Assembly (NCBI GenBank): GCA_031761405.1
Contig: JASEVX010000001.1
Location: 24,929,606 to 24,993,605 of the forward strand
DNA: 64,000 bases
DNA from: Serripes groenlandicus
Lineage: Eukaryota; Mollusca; Bivalvia; Cardiida; Cardiidae
Reading direction: 5' to 3'
The notes beneath the pieces are model-generated. The model had not been told where the DNA came from and made no database searches. It saw only the letters and a list, made by a program, of their open reading frames with translations. Below, in pieces: positions 45,001-53,421 of this stretch (its first letter is position 1; every line of letters begins with the position of its first letter). A program made the translations under genes and the position numbers.

Positions 45001-47290
45001 TCATTTTGAACAATTTCTACTTTTGTCATAAATGATCTCAAAACTCGTCTGCTGCAGAGGCATCAGTAAGTGTCTATATGTGGGAAAGGGTTTAATTATG
45101 TTAATTACGTGAGCTGCATGAAGTGAATTTTTGGGTTAAATTGATAGTTTGGCATCCTTTTGAAGACATATTGATGTAAAAGTAGTTGGGCTATGTACAG
45201 CTATAGTCTTTTGTCAGAAGGTGCATTTAGGTTTTGATTGATTGGGTCATTAAAATTATGACATATTGCGTTGGTCGGATCACCTTCTCGTGTGTTTCCT
45301 GCATTTCTCACAAAAGAACATGACAGTCTTTCCAAGCCAACTGGCTGGTTTTACACATAGACTGTTAGCCAATGTGTGGAAAACCAGTGATGCTTGTCAC
45401 AGTGACTTTTGTCCAACGTCGGAAAGAATGTTGGTCGAGCTGGGATTCAAACTCACAACCCCTGGATTGACAGCCTGTGTCGCTACCAGGGCTTGTATAT
45501 TTTTGTATCATGTACAATATGAAACAGTTCACAAATATTGAAGACTGTGATGAGGTTTGACCAAAATTAAATTATCCCTTTCCCACATGTATACATACTC
45601 TTTCCAATGCCTCTGCAGCAGAAGACTTTTGAAAGGATTGTGGCAAAAGGAGAAATTGCTCATAACAAACAATTCCTCCTTTTGCCACAATGTTATCAAC
45701 TCTATTCAATAATCAAACGTTCATTTGTAGAGATTTTCTACATTTTTAATTAGACGGTTTCAATGTCGTCAACTGCATATTTGTTGTATGTGGGAAACTG
45801 ATATGTTTTAATGACACTGCTTTGAAATCCTTTCCCGACTGCAGAGGCATTTTGAAAACATTGTGGCCAAAGTTGAAATTGCTAGTTGTGGGAAAGGGTT
45901 CAAGACATATTTTTTACAATTTTGTGTCTTATGTCAGAAGGTACATTTAGGAATCATGTATGCAGACATCGAAGACTGGTTAGACTGCAATTGCACAAGC
46001 TCACCGAGCAATCACTGTTCAAAGAAGCGAAGCCCTGGTTGCTTAGCCGATAGCAACGCGGGCTGTCAATCCAGGGGTTGTGAGTTTGAATCCCAGCTCG
46101 GCCAACATTCTTTCCGATGTTTGACAAGTCACTGACAAGCGTCATTTGCTTTCACCAATGGGCTTACAAGCTATGTGGAAAAGCTGCCAGTTGCTTGGAA
46201 AGAATGTTGTATGAGAAAGCTAGGAAACTCATGATTAGGTGAACTGGCTGCCGTGATATGACTGAATAATTGTTGAAAACGGCGTTAAGTGCCAATCAAT
46301 CAATCAACTTTTCAAAGAAGCATTAACCCTTTCCAATGTTGAAAGTTGGCATAAAGCACCAAACAATCATTCAATCTTCCAACATACAACAACTCTGTAG
46401 CAAAGTGAAAAATCTCTTTAAATGAAATGTAATTATTGAATAGAGTTAAAAACATTGGGGCAAATAAGGAAATTGATCATCATGATATGGTCATTCTGAC
46501 ATCGCTATTTAAGTATAAAAAAAAAGGTTTTGGATTAATTTATTAAAATCAGTTCAAAGATAATTACATGTATATTTCATAACTTCAAATGCCTCTTTAG
46601 CAATTATAGACCGACATCATGGCGAAAAAAATCCTATACTTTTGAATGACCCCTTGTATTTTATGTTACACTTTGCGGTGTGCTGTCAAAATGCTATTTG
46701 TTTTCAAGTGTCCTCTGCTGCATAAATTAATGTGTCAGAAGTTCTCTATATGAGGGAAATGGTCAACCCTTTCCCTCATACGACAATTCTGCAGCAGACG
46801 ACTTTGAACATATTTTGACAAAAAATAGACAATCTAAATAATTGAATGGATAACCTATGACTTAACTCTTTCAGCGCCGAATTGTTTAAATAAGACTCTT
46901 CCATGTTCAAAATCAGGCGTCTCCATTTCTTATGTAATAAAAGTTTGGACTACCGGTATTTTGATAACTAAAAGGCAAACAATGCTGATTTCAGGTGAGA
47001 CAGCTTGTTATGAGCTGATTTGATCAGTATTGTTTGCAAAAACCTGAATATTGCCTTTGGCGCTGAAAAAGTGGAAAACATTGTAGCAAAAGGAGAAATT
47101 GCTTGTTTCGAGCAATTTCTTCTTTTGTCACTATGTTTTTAAAAAGCTGTCTGCTGCAGAGGCAACAGAAAGCATATATATGAGGGAAATGGTTTCAGGC
47201 ATTTAGCCCCCATGAAACATCTGATGTGATTTGTCTTTCTGATTTCAGTACATGGACAGATTTACAGCCACAAAAAAGAAGTTCAACTAA
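35888..47290 (+). CDS. LRRC57: LRRC57, leucine-rich repeat protein 57
   Basis: Five exons, 35888-35971, 41499-41634, 43260-43528, 44681-44866 and 47249-47290, all GT-AG and in phase, encode about 238 residues (human LRRC57 has 239). It starts MGNSNIKQHVQTAEKTG, so Gly2 is a candidate N-myristoylation site. Exon 2 gives NLRTLDFSNNKIAVIPSYIG; exon 3 gives LPNEIGHLKKLETILLENN, LPSSFVNLSHLRMLSLSGN, AFPAELCELKNLDVVDLSRN and IELNLNQNQ-type LRRs; exon 4 gives LKVLRLEENCLEIKAL; the last exon ends YMDRFTATKKKFN. These match the family's conserved order including its RFTATKKKF tail. The protein is a small LRR scaffold of uncertain cell role, probably membrane-tethered by lipid. Intron 1 (5.5 kb) holds a Mutator-like transposon, and MITE-A copies lie next to exons 2, 4 and 5. 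No break is seen. Confidence 0.96.
36203..36211. repeat. Target-site duplication, left (9 bp)
   Basis: CAGTCTTTC, repeated exactly at 39889-39897 just outside the other TIR. Nine bases is the usual length for Mutator-like elements. Confidence 0.88.
36212..36293 (+). repeat. Left terminal inverted repeat of MULE (82 bp)
   Basis: Begins GGATTCTGGAGATTTCGTCT. It holds three direct copies of ATTTCGTCTAACT, probable transposase contact sites. Two mismatches to the right TIR, both at bases 5-6. Confidence 0.92.
37146..37199 (+). repeat. MITE-A right-end fragment inside the MULE
   Basis: ACTATGTTTTCAAAGTATTC, CCTGCAGATGTGTTG, GTGGGAAATGGTTAA. It lies in the intron just after the mutated donor. Confidence 0.75.
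37995..38955. repeat. Satellite in MULE intron, seven full units plus one decayed
   Basis: The anchor ATAGTTATATCACG recurs at 37995, 38125, 38255, 38385, 38513, 38634 and 38755: four 130-bp units, then three of 121-128 bp carrying CATTTTCCAAGCTTTCAACT instead of CCTCTTTCAAATTAATCAAA. Units share AAAATAGAAGTCGTTAAA. Confidence 0.95.
39043..39087 (+). repeat. (GA)n microsatellite
   Basis: About 22 uninterrupted GA dinucleotides, 15 bp from the donor of the PHD-like exon. Confidence 0.97.
39807..39888 (-). repeat. Right terminal inverted repeat of MULE (82 bp)
   Basis: Reverse complement begins GGATGTTGGAGATTTCGTCT and matches the left TIR to the same 82-base limit. Confidence 0.92.
39889..39897. 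repeat. Target-site duplication, right (9 bp)
   Basis: CAGTCTTTC, identical to 36203-36211. Confidence 0.88.
40130..40345 (-). repeat. tRNA-headed SINE (family 2), full-length
   Basis: On the minus strand: GTGGTCGAGTGGTTAGCGGC, GGGTTCGATTCCCGG, AAGGCACATTTTCTAGCC, CCGTGATATAACTGAAAT and GCGGCGTAAAACCC. The head resembles a Ser/Leu-type tRNA 5' half. It is the clearest copy of this family. Confidence 0.88.
40680..40909 (+). mobile_element. MITE-A, full-length
   Basis: TTAATCCTTTCCCTCATACAG to GAGGGAAAGGGTTAA, hairpin GAAATTGCACAAAACGTGCAATTTC, in LRRC57 intron 1. Confidence 0.92.
40931..41187 (+). repeat. MITE-A, diverged
   Basis: ATCCCTTTCTCACTTACAGAC, GACCACAATGTTTTTCAATTC, GGCATCTGCTGCAGATTTG. 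A short duplication of the GTTTTGAAAACA core lies in the middle. Confidence 0.6.
41268..41476 (+). mobile_element. MITE-A next to LRRC57 exon 2
   Basis: TTAGCCCTTTCCCTTATATAG to GGGGAAAGGGTTAA. Its right end is 22 bases from the exon 2 acceptor, so branch point and polypyrimidine tract lie in or beside it. Confidence 0.85.
41745..41939 (-). repeat. MITE-A, second subfamily, left end lost
   Basis: TAGGCAAAAATATGGGAAAA, ATTGCTAATCATGAGCAATTTC, GAGGCGTCAGAAAGCGTCTG. Confidence 0.75.
41970..42121 (-). repeat. MITE-A fragment
   Basis: GGAAAATCTCTACAAAAAAAAG, TGCCACAATGTTTTCAAAAG and a final GAAAGGGTTAA. Confidence 0.65.
42122..42957. other. LRRC57 intron 2, no gene
   Basis: Mostly unique AT-rich DNA. 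A weak tRNA-like stretch near 42650-42720 (CGCGCTAGTGTAATGAATG, GTGGTTCGCTTCCC) may be a SINE relic. Confidence 0.4.
42958..43187 (+). mobile_element. MITE-A next to LRRC57 exon 3
   Basis: TTAACCCTTTCCCTCATATAG to GTGGGAAAGGGTTAA, in the intron 72 bp before the exon. Confidence 0.92.
43577..44112 (-). repeat. SINE (family 1-like), reverse, split by another insertion
   Basis: Body TTTTACGCCGCCCTCGGAAG...CAGTTGTAATGCTAACCCCC at 43577-43785. A tRNA-like part (GGGATCAAACCTGTGACC, GCGAACACTCTACCACTA) lies at 44035-44112. The 250 bp between starts TGTCCGGCGTCTGTCTGTCT, which looks like a Helentron-type end in reverse. Confidence 0.55.
44211..44387 (-). repeat. MITE-A, second subfamily, ends decayed
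   Basis: AAATCTACAGCAGACCTCTTTG, ATTGCTCATCATGAG, GCCACAATGTTTTCAAAAG. Confidence 0.7.
44421..44664 (-). mobile_element. MITE-A next to LRRC57 exon 4
   Basis: TTAACCCTTTCCCTCATACAAC to TAGGAAAAGTGTTAA. The exon 4 acceptor lies 16 bases further on, so only CCTCTGTCTTTTAG separates them. It carries a small CATTGTGCATTGTACATTG expansion. Confidence 0.88.
44879..45094 (-). mobile_element. MITE-A just after LRRC57 exon 4
   Basis: TTTAACCTTCCCCACATATAA to GTGGGAAAGGGTTTAA, starting 12 bases after the donor. Confidence 0.82.
45331..45496 (-). repeat. tRNA-headed SINE (family 3), reverse
   Basis: On the minus strand: GTTGTGAGTTTGAATCCCAGC, AACATTCTTTCCGACGTTGG and GTGTAAAACCAGCCAGTTGG. The 3' CCGTGATATG domain is absent. 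Confidence 0.75.
45519..45558 (+). repeat. Partial duplicate of LRRC57 exon 4 end
   Basis: ATGAAACAGTTCACAAATAT TGAAGACTGTGATGAGGT matches the exon 4 end and donor at 44831-44868 with a few changes. The phase and GAG-GT are kept, but no acceptor precedes it. Confidence 0.8.
45575..45800 (+). mobile_element. MITE-A after the duplicated exon end
   Basis: ATCCCTTTCCCACATGTATAC, GCAGCAGAAGACTTTTGAAAG, GTATGTGGGAAACTGAT. In both exon 4 and its duplicate a MITE-A follows within 20 bp, but in opposite orientation. Confidence 0.75.
45828..45903 (+). repeat. MITE-A internally deleted derivative, 76 bp
   Basis: TCCTTTCCCGACTGCAGAGG, ACATTGTGGCCAAAGTTGAA and GTGGGAAAGGGTTCAA keep both ends but little between. 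Confidence 0.7.
46030..46308 (+). repeat. tRNA-headed SINE (family 3), full-length
   Basis: GGTTGCTTAGCCGATAGCAA and GTGAGTTTGAATCCCAGCTC, the GATGTTTGACAAGTCACTG segment, GCTGCCAGTTGCTTGGAAAG, then CCGTGATATGACTGAATAAT and CAATCAATCAATCAA. It carries the same 3' domain as families 1 and 2. Confidence 0.88.
46370..46500 (-). repeat. MITE-A fragment
   Basis: TTCCAACATACAACAACTCTG, GAATAGAGTTAAAAACATTG, stopping before the central hairpin. Confidence 0.6.
46690..46766 (-). repeat. MITE-A right-end fragment
   Basis: GTTTTCAAGTGTCCTCTGCTGC and ATGAGGGAAATGGTCAA, abutting the next copy at the former TTAA (now TCAA). Confidence 0.75.
46763..47196 (-). mobile_element. MITE-A containing a nested MITE-B, before LRRC57 exon 5
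   Basis: CAACCCTTTCCCTCATACGAC to ATATGAGGGAAATGG. At 46862 the family sequence CCTATGACTAAAAGTGG is split by about 209 bp of MITE-B. Its right end is 52 bp from the last LRRC57 acceptor. Confidence 0.88.
46862..47070 (+). mobile_element. MITE-B, nested
   Basis: TTAACTCTTTCAGCGCCGAA and TTTGGCGCTGAAAAA are inverted ends. Internal GGCAAACAATGCTGATTTC matches 6812-7023. Confidence 0.85.
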
Positions 47291-47316
47291 TGAAAGATCA
47301 AGTCCTGTTTTAACCA

Positions 47317-47547
47317 TTAACCCTTTCCCGCATACAGCAATTCTGCAGCAGACGACTTTGAACGTATTTTGTCAAAAAAAAAGAAAATCTCCATAATTGA
47401 ATGGATAACCTATGACAAAAAGTGGAAAACATTGTGGCAAAAGATGAAATTGCATGTTTTGTGCAATTTCATCTTTTGTCACTATGTTTTCAAAAAGCCA
47501 TCTGCTGCAGAGGCGTCAGAAAGCGTCTATATGAGGGAAAGGGTTAA
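47317..47547 (-). mobile_element. MITE-A in or beside the LRRC57 3' UTR
   Basis: TTAACCCTTTCCCGCATACAG to GAGGGAAAGGGTTAA, hairpin GAAATTGCATGTTTTGTGCAATTTC, beginning 27 bases after the LRRC57 stop codon. Confidence 0.93.
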
Positions 47548-47567
47548 GGACTTAAGATAAAGAGGAG

Positions 47568-47745
47568 TAACCCTTTCCCACATACAAACAATCTGCAACC
47601 GACAACTTAAGGGCAAAAATATGGAACCGTTTTATAAATGAAAGGATAGATATTGAGCAGAGCAATTTCTCGTTTTACCACAATGTTTTCAAAAGTCGTC
47701 TGCTGCAGAAGCACCAGAAAGTGCCTGTATGTCGGAAATGGGTAA
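47568..47745 (-). repeat. MITE-A, second subfamily, decayed
   Basis: GTAACCCTTTCCCACATACAA, GTTTTCAAAAGTCGTCTGCTG, GTCGGAAATGGGTAAA. Confidence 0.75.
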
Positions 47746-48196
47746 ATGAAACTCTTTTGTTAACCACTCACAAAGTGTGGTTATAAGCGACAGATATAGA
47801 ATAGAAAAGACTAATGTACCCTATTTACCTATGTTGTCACTGGACCATGTAGTTGCATTTACATAGTCAGAAAAATTTTACAGCAACAAAAAGTGTACTT
47901 ATTCATAGGACTGTTAAACTTTCCAATCCTGAAATTTTAAAGTCGACTTGTCTAGTTTTACATTTGGACCAGTCCATAGCCAATACAAGATAATCTGTTT
48001 ATCTGATTTTCGAGGAAAAACAGTCGGGCTATTGTGATACCCTTGGCGTCTTCACAAAACTTTAACCTTACCTCATAACTAAAATTCTGTTCAACCTTCA
48101 CAAATGAAACTTGGCACACATGTCCTTGGAATAATACGCATGTCTATACCAAGTCACATAACTCTGGCTTTAATAATTATTCAGAAATGCCCCTTT
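47746..48196. other. LRRC57 downstream DNA with a dispersed repeat
   Basis: The segment 47990-48190 (GATACCCTTGGCGTC, AACCTTACCTCATAACT, GAAACTTGGCACACATG) recurs near 49460-49560 and inverted at 28840-29170. Confidence 0.45.
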
Positions 48197-48518
48197 TTGG
48201 CCGGATTGCTCTAGCAATTCCGGTCCATAGAGTGGCGATGTTCGTCTGTCTGTCTGTCTGTCCTTCAACATTTTGGTTAAAAGTTTCAGGTTGAGGCAAA
48301 ATCTCAGCACTGGAAAGGGTTACAAACTTGAAACTTTGCCTAAAGGTAACCAGTAACAAGTAACAAGTTCTATTGTTTTCTATGGTTACTTTGACTTTGA
48401 CCAGTAACAAGTAACAAGTTCTATTGATTTCTATGGTTACTTTGACCTTGACTCGTCGATTTTCAAGGTCAAATTGCCGACAATCCGGCCTTACCGTCTT
48501 CAGCGGTTTCTTGTTTCA
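48197..48518 (-). mobile_element. Helentron-like element, reverse
   Basis: Minus strand starts AACAAGAAACCGCTGAAGAC, GGTAAGGCCGGATTGTCGGC. It ends (GACA)n, CATCGCCACTCTATGGACC and the hairpin GGAATTGCTAGAGCAATCCGGCC. The GGCCGGATTG block occurs near both ends. Two short direct repeats GTAACAAGTTCTATTG lie inside. Confidence 0.6.
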
Positions 48519-49017
48519 ACTTAAAAAAAAGGCAGACAAGCGTTGGCGGCACATTTGTTTGAGTTGAGCAGCTAACAGGATAGAGAGCTTATCTATATTA
48601 ATCAAGAGATATAATATAATATTTTGGTTATCTGTATGTGTTTACAGCTACAAGAAGTGTACTTATTCAAAGGACTTTTAATCCTAAAATTTTAAGATTG
48701 ACATGTCCAGAGTTGCATTTGGATGAGTCCATAGCCAATTCTAGTTGTGTAAAGATAATGTTTTTGAGTTGACCAGCTAACTGTATAGAGCCCTGCAAAT
48801 GGTGCACAAAACTGTTTCCAGCAGTCAAAGGGTTGAATTTTATCTATATTAATCAAGAGAAATAATGTTTTGGTTATCTTTATATCTTCATGTAATTACT
48901 GAACATCGGATTGATCATTTCTCATTGGATATGTGTGAATTTATCCATTACAGTTTATATATACACAAAAGATAAAAATATACATTGTGTAAGAAAATAA
49001 GCAGTTTGAATACTATT

Positions 49018-49224
49018 TTAACTATGTACACTTGAAAATAAAAAAGAAAGGTTTTGTTTTGAATTTCCCCCGACACAAGTAGCTACTACACCATCACTCG
49101 GGTCATCTATTAAGGATATTCTTGTGTCCCCTGTTTTCAGTATGTTGTCGTATTCCCCACAGGGTAGGCATTTAATTTTTGCTGTGTCTTTCCCTTCATC
49201 ACACTTTCTGTCCAGAGCATAGCT
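49018..49224 (-). CDS. Possible terminal exon of an unrecognised gene
   Basis: On the minus strand a good acceptor (ACAAGGTTTCAG) is followed by 68 open codons and TAA. The peptide begins SYALDRKCDEGKDTAKIKC and continues LPCGEYDNILKTGDTRISL, IDDPSDGVVATCVGG. Four spaced cysteines and a balanced composition look like real coding, against an AT-rich flank where random frames close quickly. I recognise no domain. It would be the last exon of a gene running leftward, convergent with LRRC57; the next exon upstream would lie beyond the repeat element at 49617-52122 and I could not find it. A decayed retro-element piece is an alternative. Confidence 0.4.
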   Translation of the reverse strand, partial: SYALDRKCDEGKDTAKIKCLPCGEYDNILKTGDTRISLIDDPSDGVVATCVGGNSKQNLSFLFSSVHS

Positions 49225-49616
49225 CTGAAACCTTGTTATAGTAAATTGTAAAAAGTATTGAGGACTGCAGTTTTCACGAGGAACGTAACATTAACTTAAT
49301 TAAGTTACTCCTCTTTGATTCTTTTGGAGGATAATTCTTAAAAATTTCAATGTCATGAACTGTCCTTGAAACTTGGTATCAAAGGCTTGATAGCACCCTG
49401 TTAGGAACATATATTGAGTTTTACTGATTTTTAGCTTGTCTGTTTGTCGAAGAGAAAAAAGTCAGGCGATACCCTTGGCGTAGTCCGCGTCGTCGTCTCA
49501 AAACTTTAACCTTACCTCATAACTCAAAAAACTTCGAATGAAACTTGGTACACATGTTCCTTTTAACAAGGAACATATCTAAACCAAGTCAAACTAGAAC
49601 TATCACTGAATGTGAT

Positions 49617-52122
49617 TAATACCCCCGAACGCCGCCCTGATAGGAAAGGTTGTGAAATATTTAGAAACCCCACCTTAAAAGGACAATGTTATGGATCGGG
49701 TTATTCTTGTTTTGTTCATTTTTGGATAACAAAGGGCAATAACTCTGTAATTATGTAAATAAGAGTTATGGTTCTTGTACACCGCACTTCCTCTGATTAT
49801 GCTCTACCGTTGTATGTAGTTTTATTAGATTCCATCTGTTAGTTATTAAATAATTCTCCGGACAAGAAAAAGTAACAAAGGGCAATAACTCTGTAATTAT
49901 GTAAATAAGAGTTATGGTTCTTGTACACTGCACTTCCTCTCATTATGCTCTACCATTGTATGCAGTTTTATTAGATTCCACCGGTTAGTTATTAAGTAAT
50001 TCTCTGGACAAGAAAAAGTAACAAAGGGCAATAACTCTGTATTTAGGTAAAATAGAGTTATGGTTCTTGTACACCGCACTTCCTCTCAATGTGTTGTATC
50101 ATCCTATGAAGTTTTATTAAATTCCAACAATTAGTTTTAAAGTTATGCTCCGGACAAGACTACGAACAAGAAAAAGTAACAAAGGGTAATAACTCTGTAA
50201 TTATGTAAAGTAGAGTTATGGTTCTTGTACACTGCACTCCTCTGATTATGCTCTACCATTGTATGTAGGTTTATTAGATTCCATCTGTTAGTTATTAGGT
50301 AATTTTCCGGACAAGAAAAAGTAACAAAGGGCAATAACTCTGTATTTAGGTAAAATAGAGTTATTGTTCCTGTACACCGCACTTCCTCTCAATGTGTTGT
50401 ATCATCCTATGAAGTTTTATTAAATTCCAACAATTAGTTTTAAAGTTATGCTCCGGACAAGACTCTACGAACAAGAAAAAGTAACAAAGGGCAATAACTC
50501 TGTAATTATGTAAATTAGAGTTATGGTTCGTATACACTGCACTTCCTCTCATTATGCTCTACCATTGTATGCAGTCTTATTAGATTCCATATGTTAGTAA
50601 TTAAGTAATTCTCCGGACAAGAAAAAGTAACAAAGGGCAATAACTCTGTATTTAGGTAAAATAGAGTTATGGTTTCTGTACACCGCACTTTCTCTCAATG
50701 TGTTGTATCATCCTATGAAGTTTTATTAAATTCCAACAATTAGTTTTAAAGTTATGCTCCGGACAAGACTCTACGAACAAGAAAAAGTAACAAAGGGCAA
50801 TAACTCTGTAATTATGTAAATTAGAGTTATGGTTCGTGTACACTGCACTTCCTCTGATTATGCTCTACCATTGTATGCAGTCTTATTAGATTCCATCTGT
50901 TAGTTATTAAGTAATTCTCCGGACAAGAAAAAGTAACAAAGGGCAATAACTCTGTATTTAGATAAAATAGAGTTATGGTTCTTGTACACCGCACTTCCTC
51001 TAAATGTGTTGTATCATCCTATGAAGTTTTATTAAATTCCAACAATTAGTTTTAAAGTTATGCTCCGGACAAGACTCAACGAACAAGAAAAAGTAACAAA
51101 GGGCAATAACTCTGTAATTATGTAAAGTAGAGTTATGGTTCTTGTACACTGCACTTCCTCTGATTATGCTCTACCATTGTATGTAGTTTTATTAGATTCC
51201 ATCTGTTAGTTATTCAGTAATTTTCCGGACAAGAAAAAGTAACAAAGGGCAATAACTCTGTATTTAGGTAAAATAGAGTTATGGTTCCTGTACACCGCAC
51301 TTCCTCTCAATGTGTTGTATCATCCTATGATGTTTTATTAAATTCCAACAATTAGTTATAAAGTTATGCTCCGGACAAGACTCTACGAACAAGAAAAAGT
51401 AACAAAGGGCAATAACTCTGTAATTATGTAAATTAGAGTTATGGTTCTTGTACACTGCACTTCCTCACATTATGCTCTACCATTGTATGTAGTTTTATTA
51501 GATTCCATCTGTTAGTTATTAAGTAATTCTCCGGACAAGAAAAAGTAACAAAGGGCAATAACTCTGTATTTAGATAAAATAGAGTTATGGTTCCTGTACA
51601 CCACACTTCGTCTCAATGTGTTGTATCATCCTATGAAGTTTTATTAAATTTCAACAATTTGTTTTAAAGTTATGCTCCGGACAAGACTCTACGAATAAGA
51701 AAAAGTAACAAAGGGCAATAACTCTGTAATTATGTAAATTAGAGTTATGGTTCTTGTATACTGCACTTCCGCTGATTATGCTCTACCATTGTATGTAGTT
51801 TTATTAGATTCCATCTGTTAGTTATTAAGTAATTCTCCGGACAAGAAAAAGTAACAAAGGGCAATAACTCTGTATTTAGGTAAAAAAGAGTTATGGTTCC
51901 TGTACACCGCACTTCCTCTCAATGTGTTGTATCATCCTATGAAGTTTTATTAAATTCCAACAATTTGTTTTAAAGTTATGCTCCGGACAAGGAAAATCGC
52001 AACGGACCAACCGACCGACCGACCGACCGACCGACCGACCAACCGACCGACCGACCGACCGACCAACCACAGGGTGACTCCAATATACCCCCTCTAAACT
52101 TCGTTTATCGGGGGTATAATAA
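49617..52122 (+). mobile_element. Pearl/Helentron-like element with 15-monomer dimeric array
   Basis: Starts AATACCCCCGAACGCC and ends CTAAACTTCGTTTATCGGGGGTATAATAA-like, so 5' ACCCCCG and 3' CGGGGGT pair. The core from 49729 has 15 monomers, each opening ACAAAGGGCAATAACTCTGT, in the order A A B A B A B A B A B A B A B. A monomers are about 146 bp (GATTATGCTCTACCATTGTA) and B about 160 bp (AATGTGTTGTATCATCCTAT). Dimers repeat every 303-308 bp. An (ACCG)n run at 52000-52066 follows. No ORF encodes a replication protein, so it is non-autonomous. Confidence 0.8.
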
Positions 52123-52707
52123 GTCTAGCTTTAACAATTATTCGGTGATGCCCCTTTTTCGACTTAGAAAAAGACGGACGAGTGTTCACTCTGTGTCGCT
52201 TCGGCTTTCAATGCTGAATTTTTAAAATGGAATTGTCTAGCTTTTCATTTTGAAGAGCAAAAAGACTAGGAAATGTGGAATAAAAAATACTTTGGACATG
52301 TTATTTTTCCAGACCAGTATCTTTTGTTGTTATTGTTATTTTTGAATTTTGTTTACTAAATTTTATCAAGCCAGTCACAAACTCTCAAAGATGTTATTGT
52401 TTAACGTTATGAATCCAAATACAGGGTTATATCTTTATATATTAACCCTTCCCTATATGCAGACTTAATTATGTTATTTCTTCAATTAGAATATAGAAAT
52501 TAGTATATATTTTTTTATTCGGTCTTAAAAGTTAAACATGGTATATATTAAAAGGAAAATGATGTTGGGTTGCGAATCAGGTTTGTCTACTTGGGGCATT
52601 GACAATTTGACATCTCTCTTGACCTTTGGTCTTGCGTGATATCAATTGTCCACACCACTCATAATACACTACTAAATCCTGTATCACAACTGCAACATAA
52701 TATTGCC
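52123..52707. other. Intergenic AT-rich DNA, no gene accepted
   Basis: A minus-strand open stretch (52577-52700) ends near a repeat and has an acceptor-like TGTTGCAG, but no family match or partner exon. A MITE-A-like start AACCCTTCCCTATATGCAGAC lies at 52444. Confidence 0.4.
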
Positions 52708-52929
52708 TATATGAACGGTCCCACGAGAAAACCAACGTTGTGGACCTTTCGTAAAGTATCAACCCGGATCAGCCTAAGCATAGCCGCACAAGCTAACCAG
52801 GACAGACACTTTTTGCCTCCTGTGGATTTTCTGTTTCAAGACTCGTTACTCTATCACCCTTAGACGGAATGCAGGCTGATCTGGGTCGATACATTACGCA
52901 GAGGCCATAATGTTGGTTTTCTCGTGGAA
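52708..52929. mobile_element. Palindromic MITE, TCCCACGAGAAAACCAAC family
   Basis: Left TCCCACGAGAAAACCAAC and right GTTGGTTTTCTCGTGGAA are inverted. Inner arms GTATCAACCCGGATCAGCC / CTGATCTGGGTCGATAC extend the pairing. Compare 19125-19318. Confidence 0.78.
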
Positions 52930-53109
52930 CATTGTTTATCTCTTTCCCACATCAACTCTGCAGTAGATGAATTTGAAATAATTTATATTAAAATGTAGAA
53001 AATCTGTGTAATTGAAGCTGTAGTTATTGAATAGAATTGAAAACATTGTGGCAAACAAAACGCTTTCAAATGGCAGAAGCTACAGATGTGTCTCTGCACG
53101 TGGGAAAGT
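52930..53109 (-). repeat. MITE-A, second subfamily, core deleted
   Basis: ATCTCTTTCCCACATCAACTC, GAATAGAATTGAAAACATTG, GCACGTGGGAAAGTG. Confidence 0.65.
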
Positions 53110-53284
53110 GCAATGGGATGCATGTACAGAAATTGTGACTGGCAATTGTGTATTTTTAATATGCATGTATTTTAATGATGATTATTGTCTTTCTGTATAC
53201 ATTAATTTTACTTTTCCAAATATATGACTAAAAATGGATTGATCTTGATTATTGATGAAGGCCCTTCAGTGGACAGAATGCTTC

Positions 53285-53390
53285 ATCCTTTTCCCACATG
53301 AACACTCATTTTGACCCATCTGAAAAACAAAATATTGTAGCAAATGAAGGAGTTCATTGAGCAATTTCCTCTTTTTCTATAAAATGACTC
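53285..53390 (+). repeat. MITE-A fragment
   Basis: ATCCTTTTCCCACATGAACAC and GTTCATTGAGCAATTTCC remain. Confidence 0.5.
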
Positions 53391-53421
53391 TTACACAAGG
53401 CAATACTTGTAAGTATATGTG

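Noticed and set aside
1440..46100. tRNA genes at the A/B-box motifs
   Set aside because: Each is followed by a SINE body; none has a full set of tRNA stems, and CCA-end acceptor pairing is lacking.
45954..46145. Small minus-strand ORF over the SINE at 46030
   Set aside because: It is a translation of the SINE; copies elsewhere have stops in this frame.
52577..52762. Minus-strand open stretch with VVYYEWCGQLISRKTKGQERC
   Set aside because: It begins inside a palindromic MITE, and apart from an acceptor-like TGTTGCAG no partner exon or family was found.
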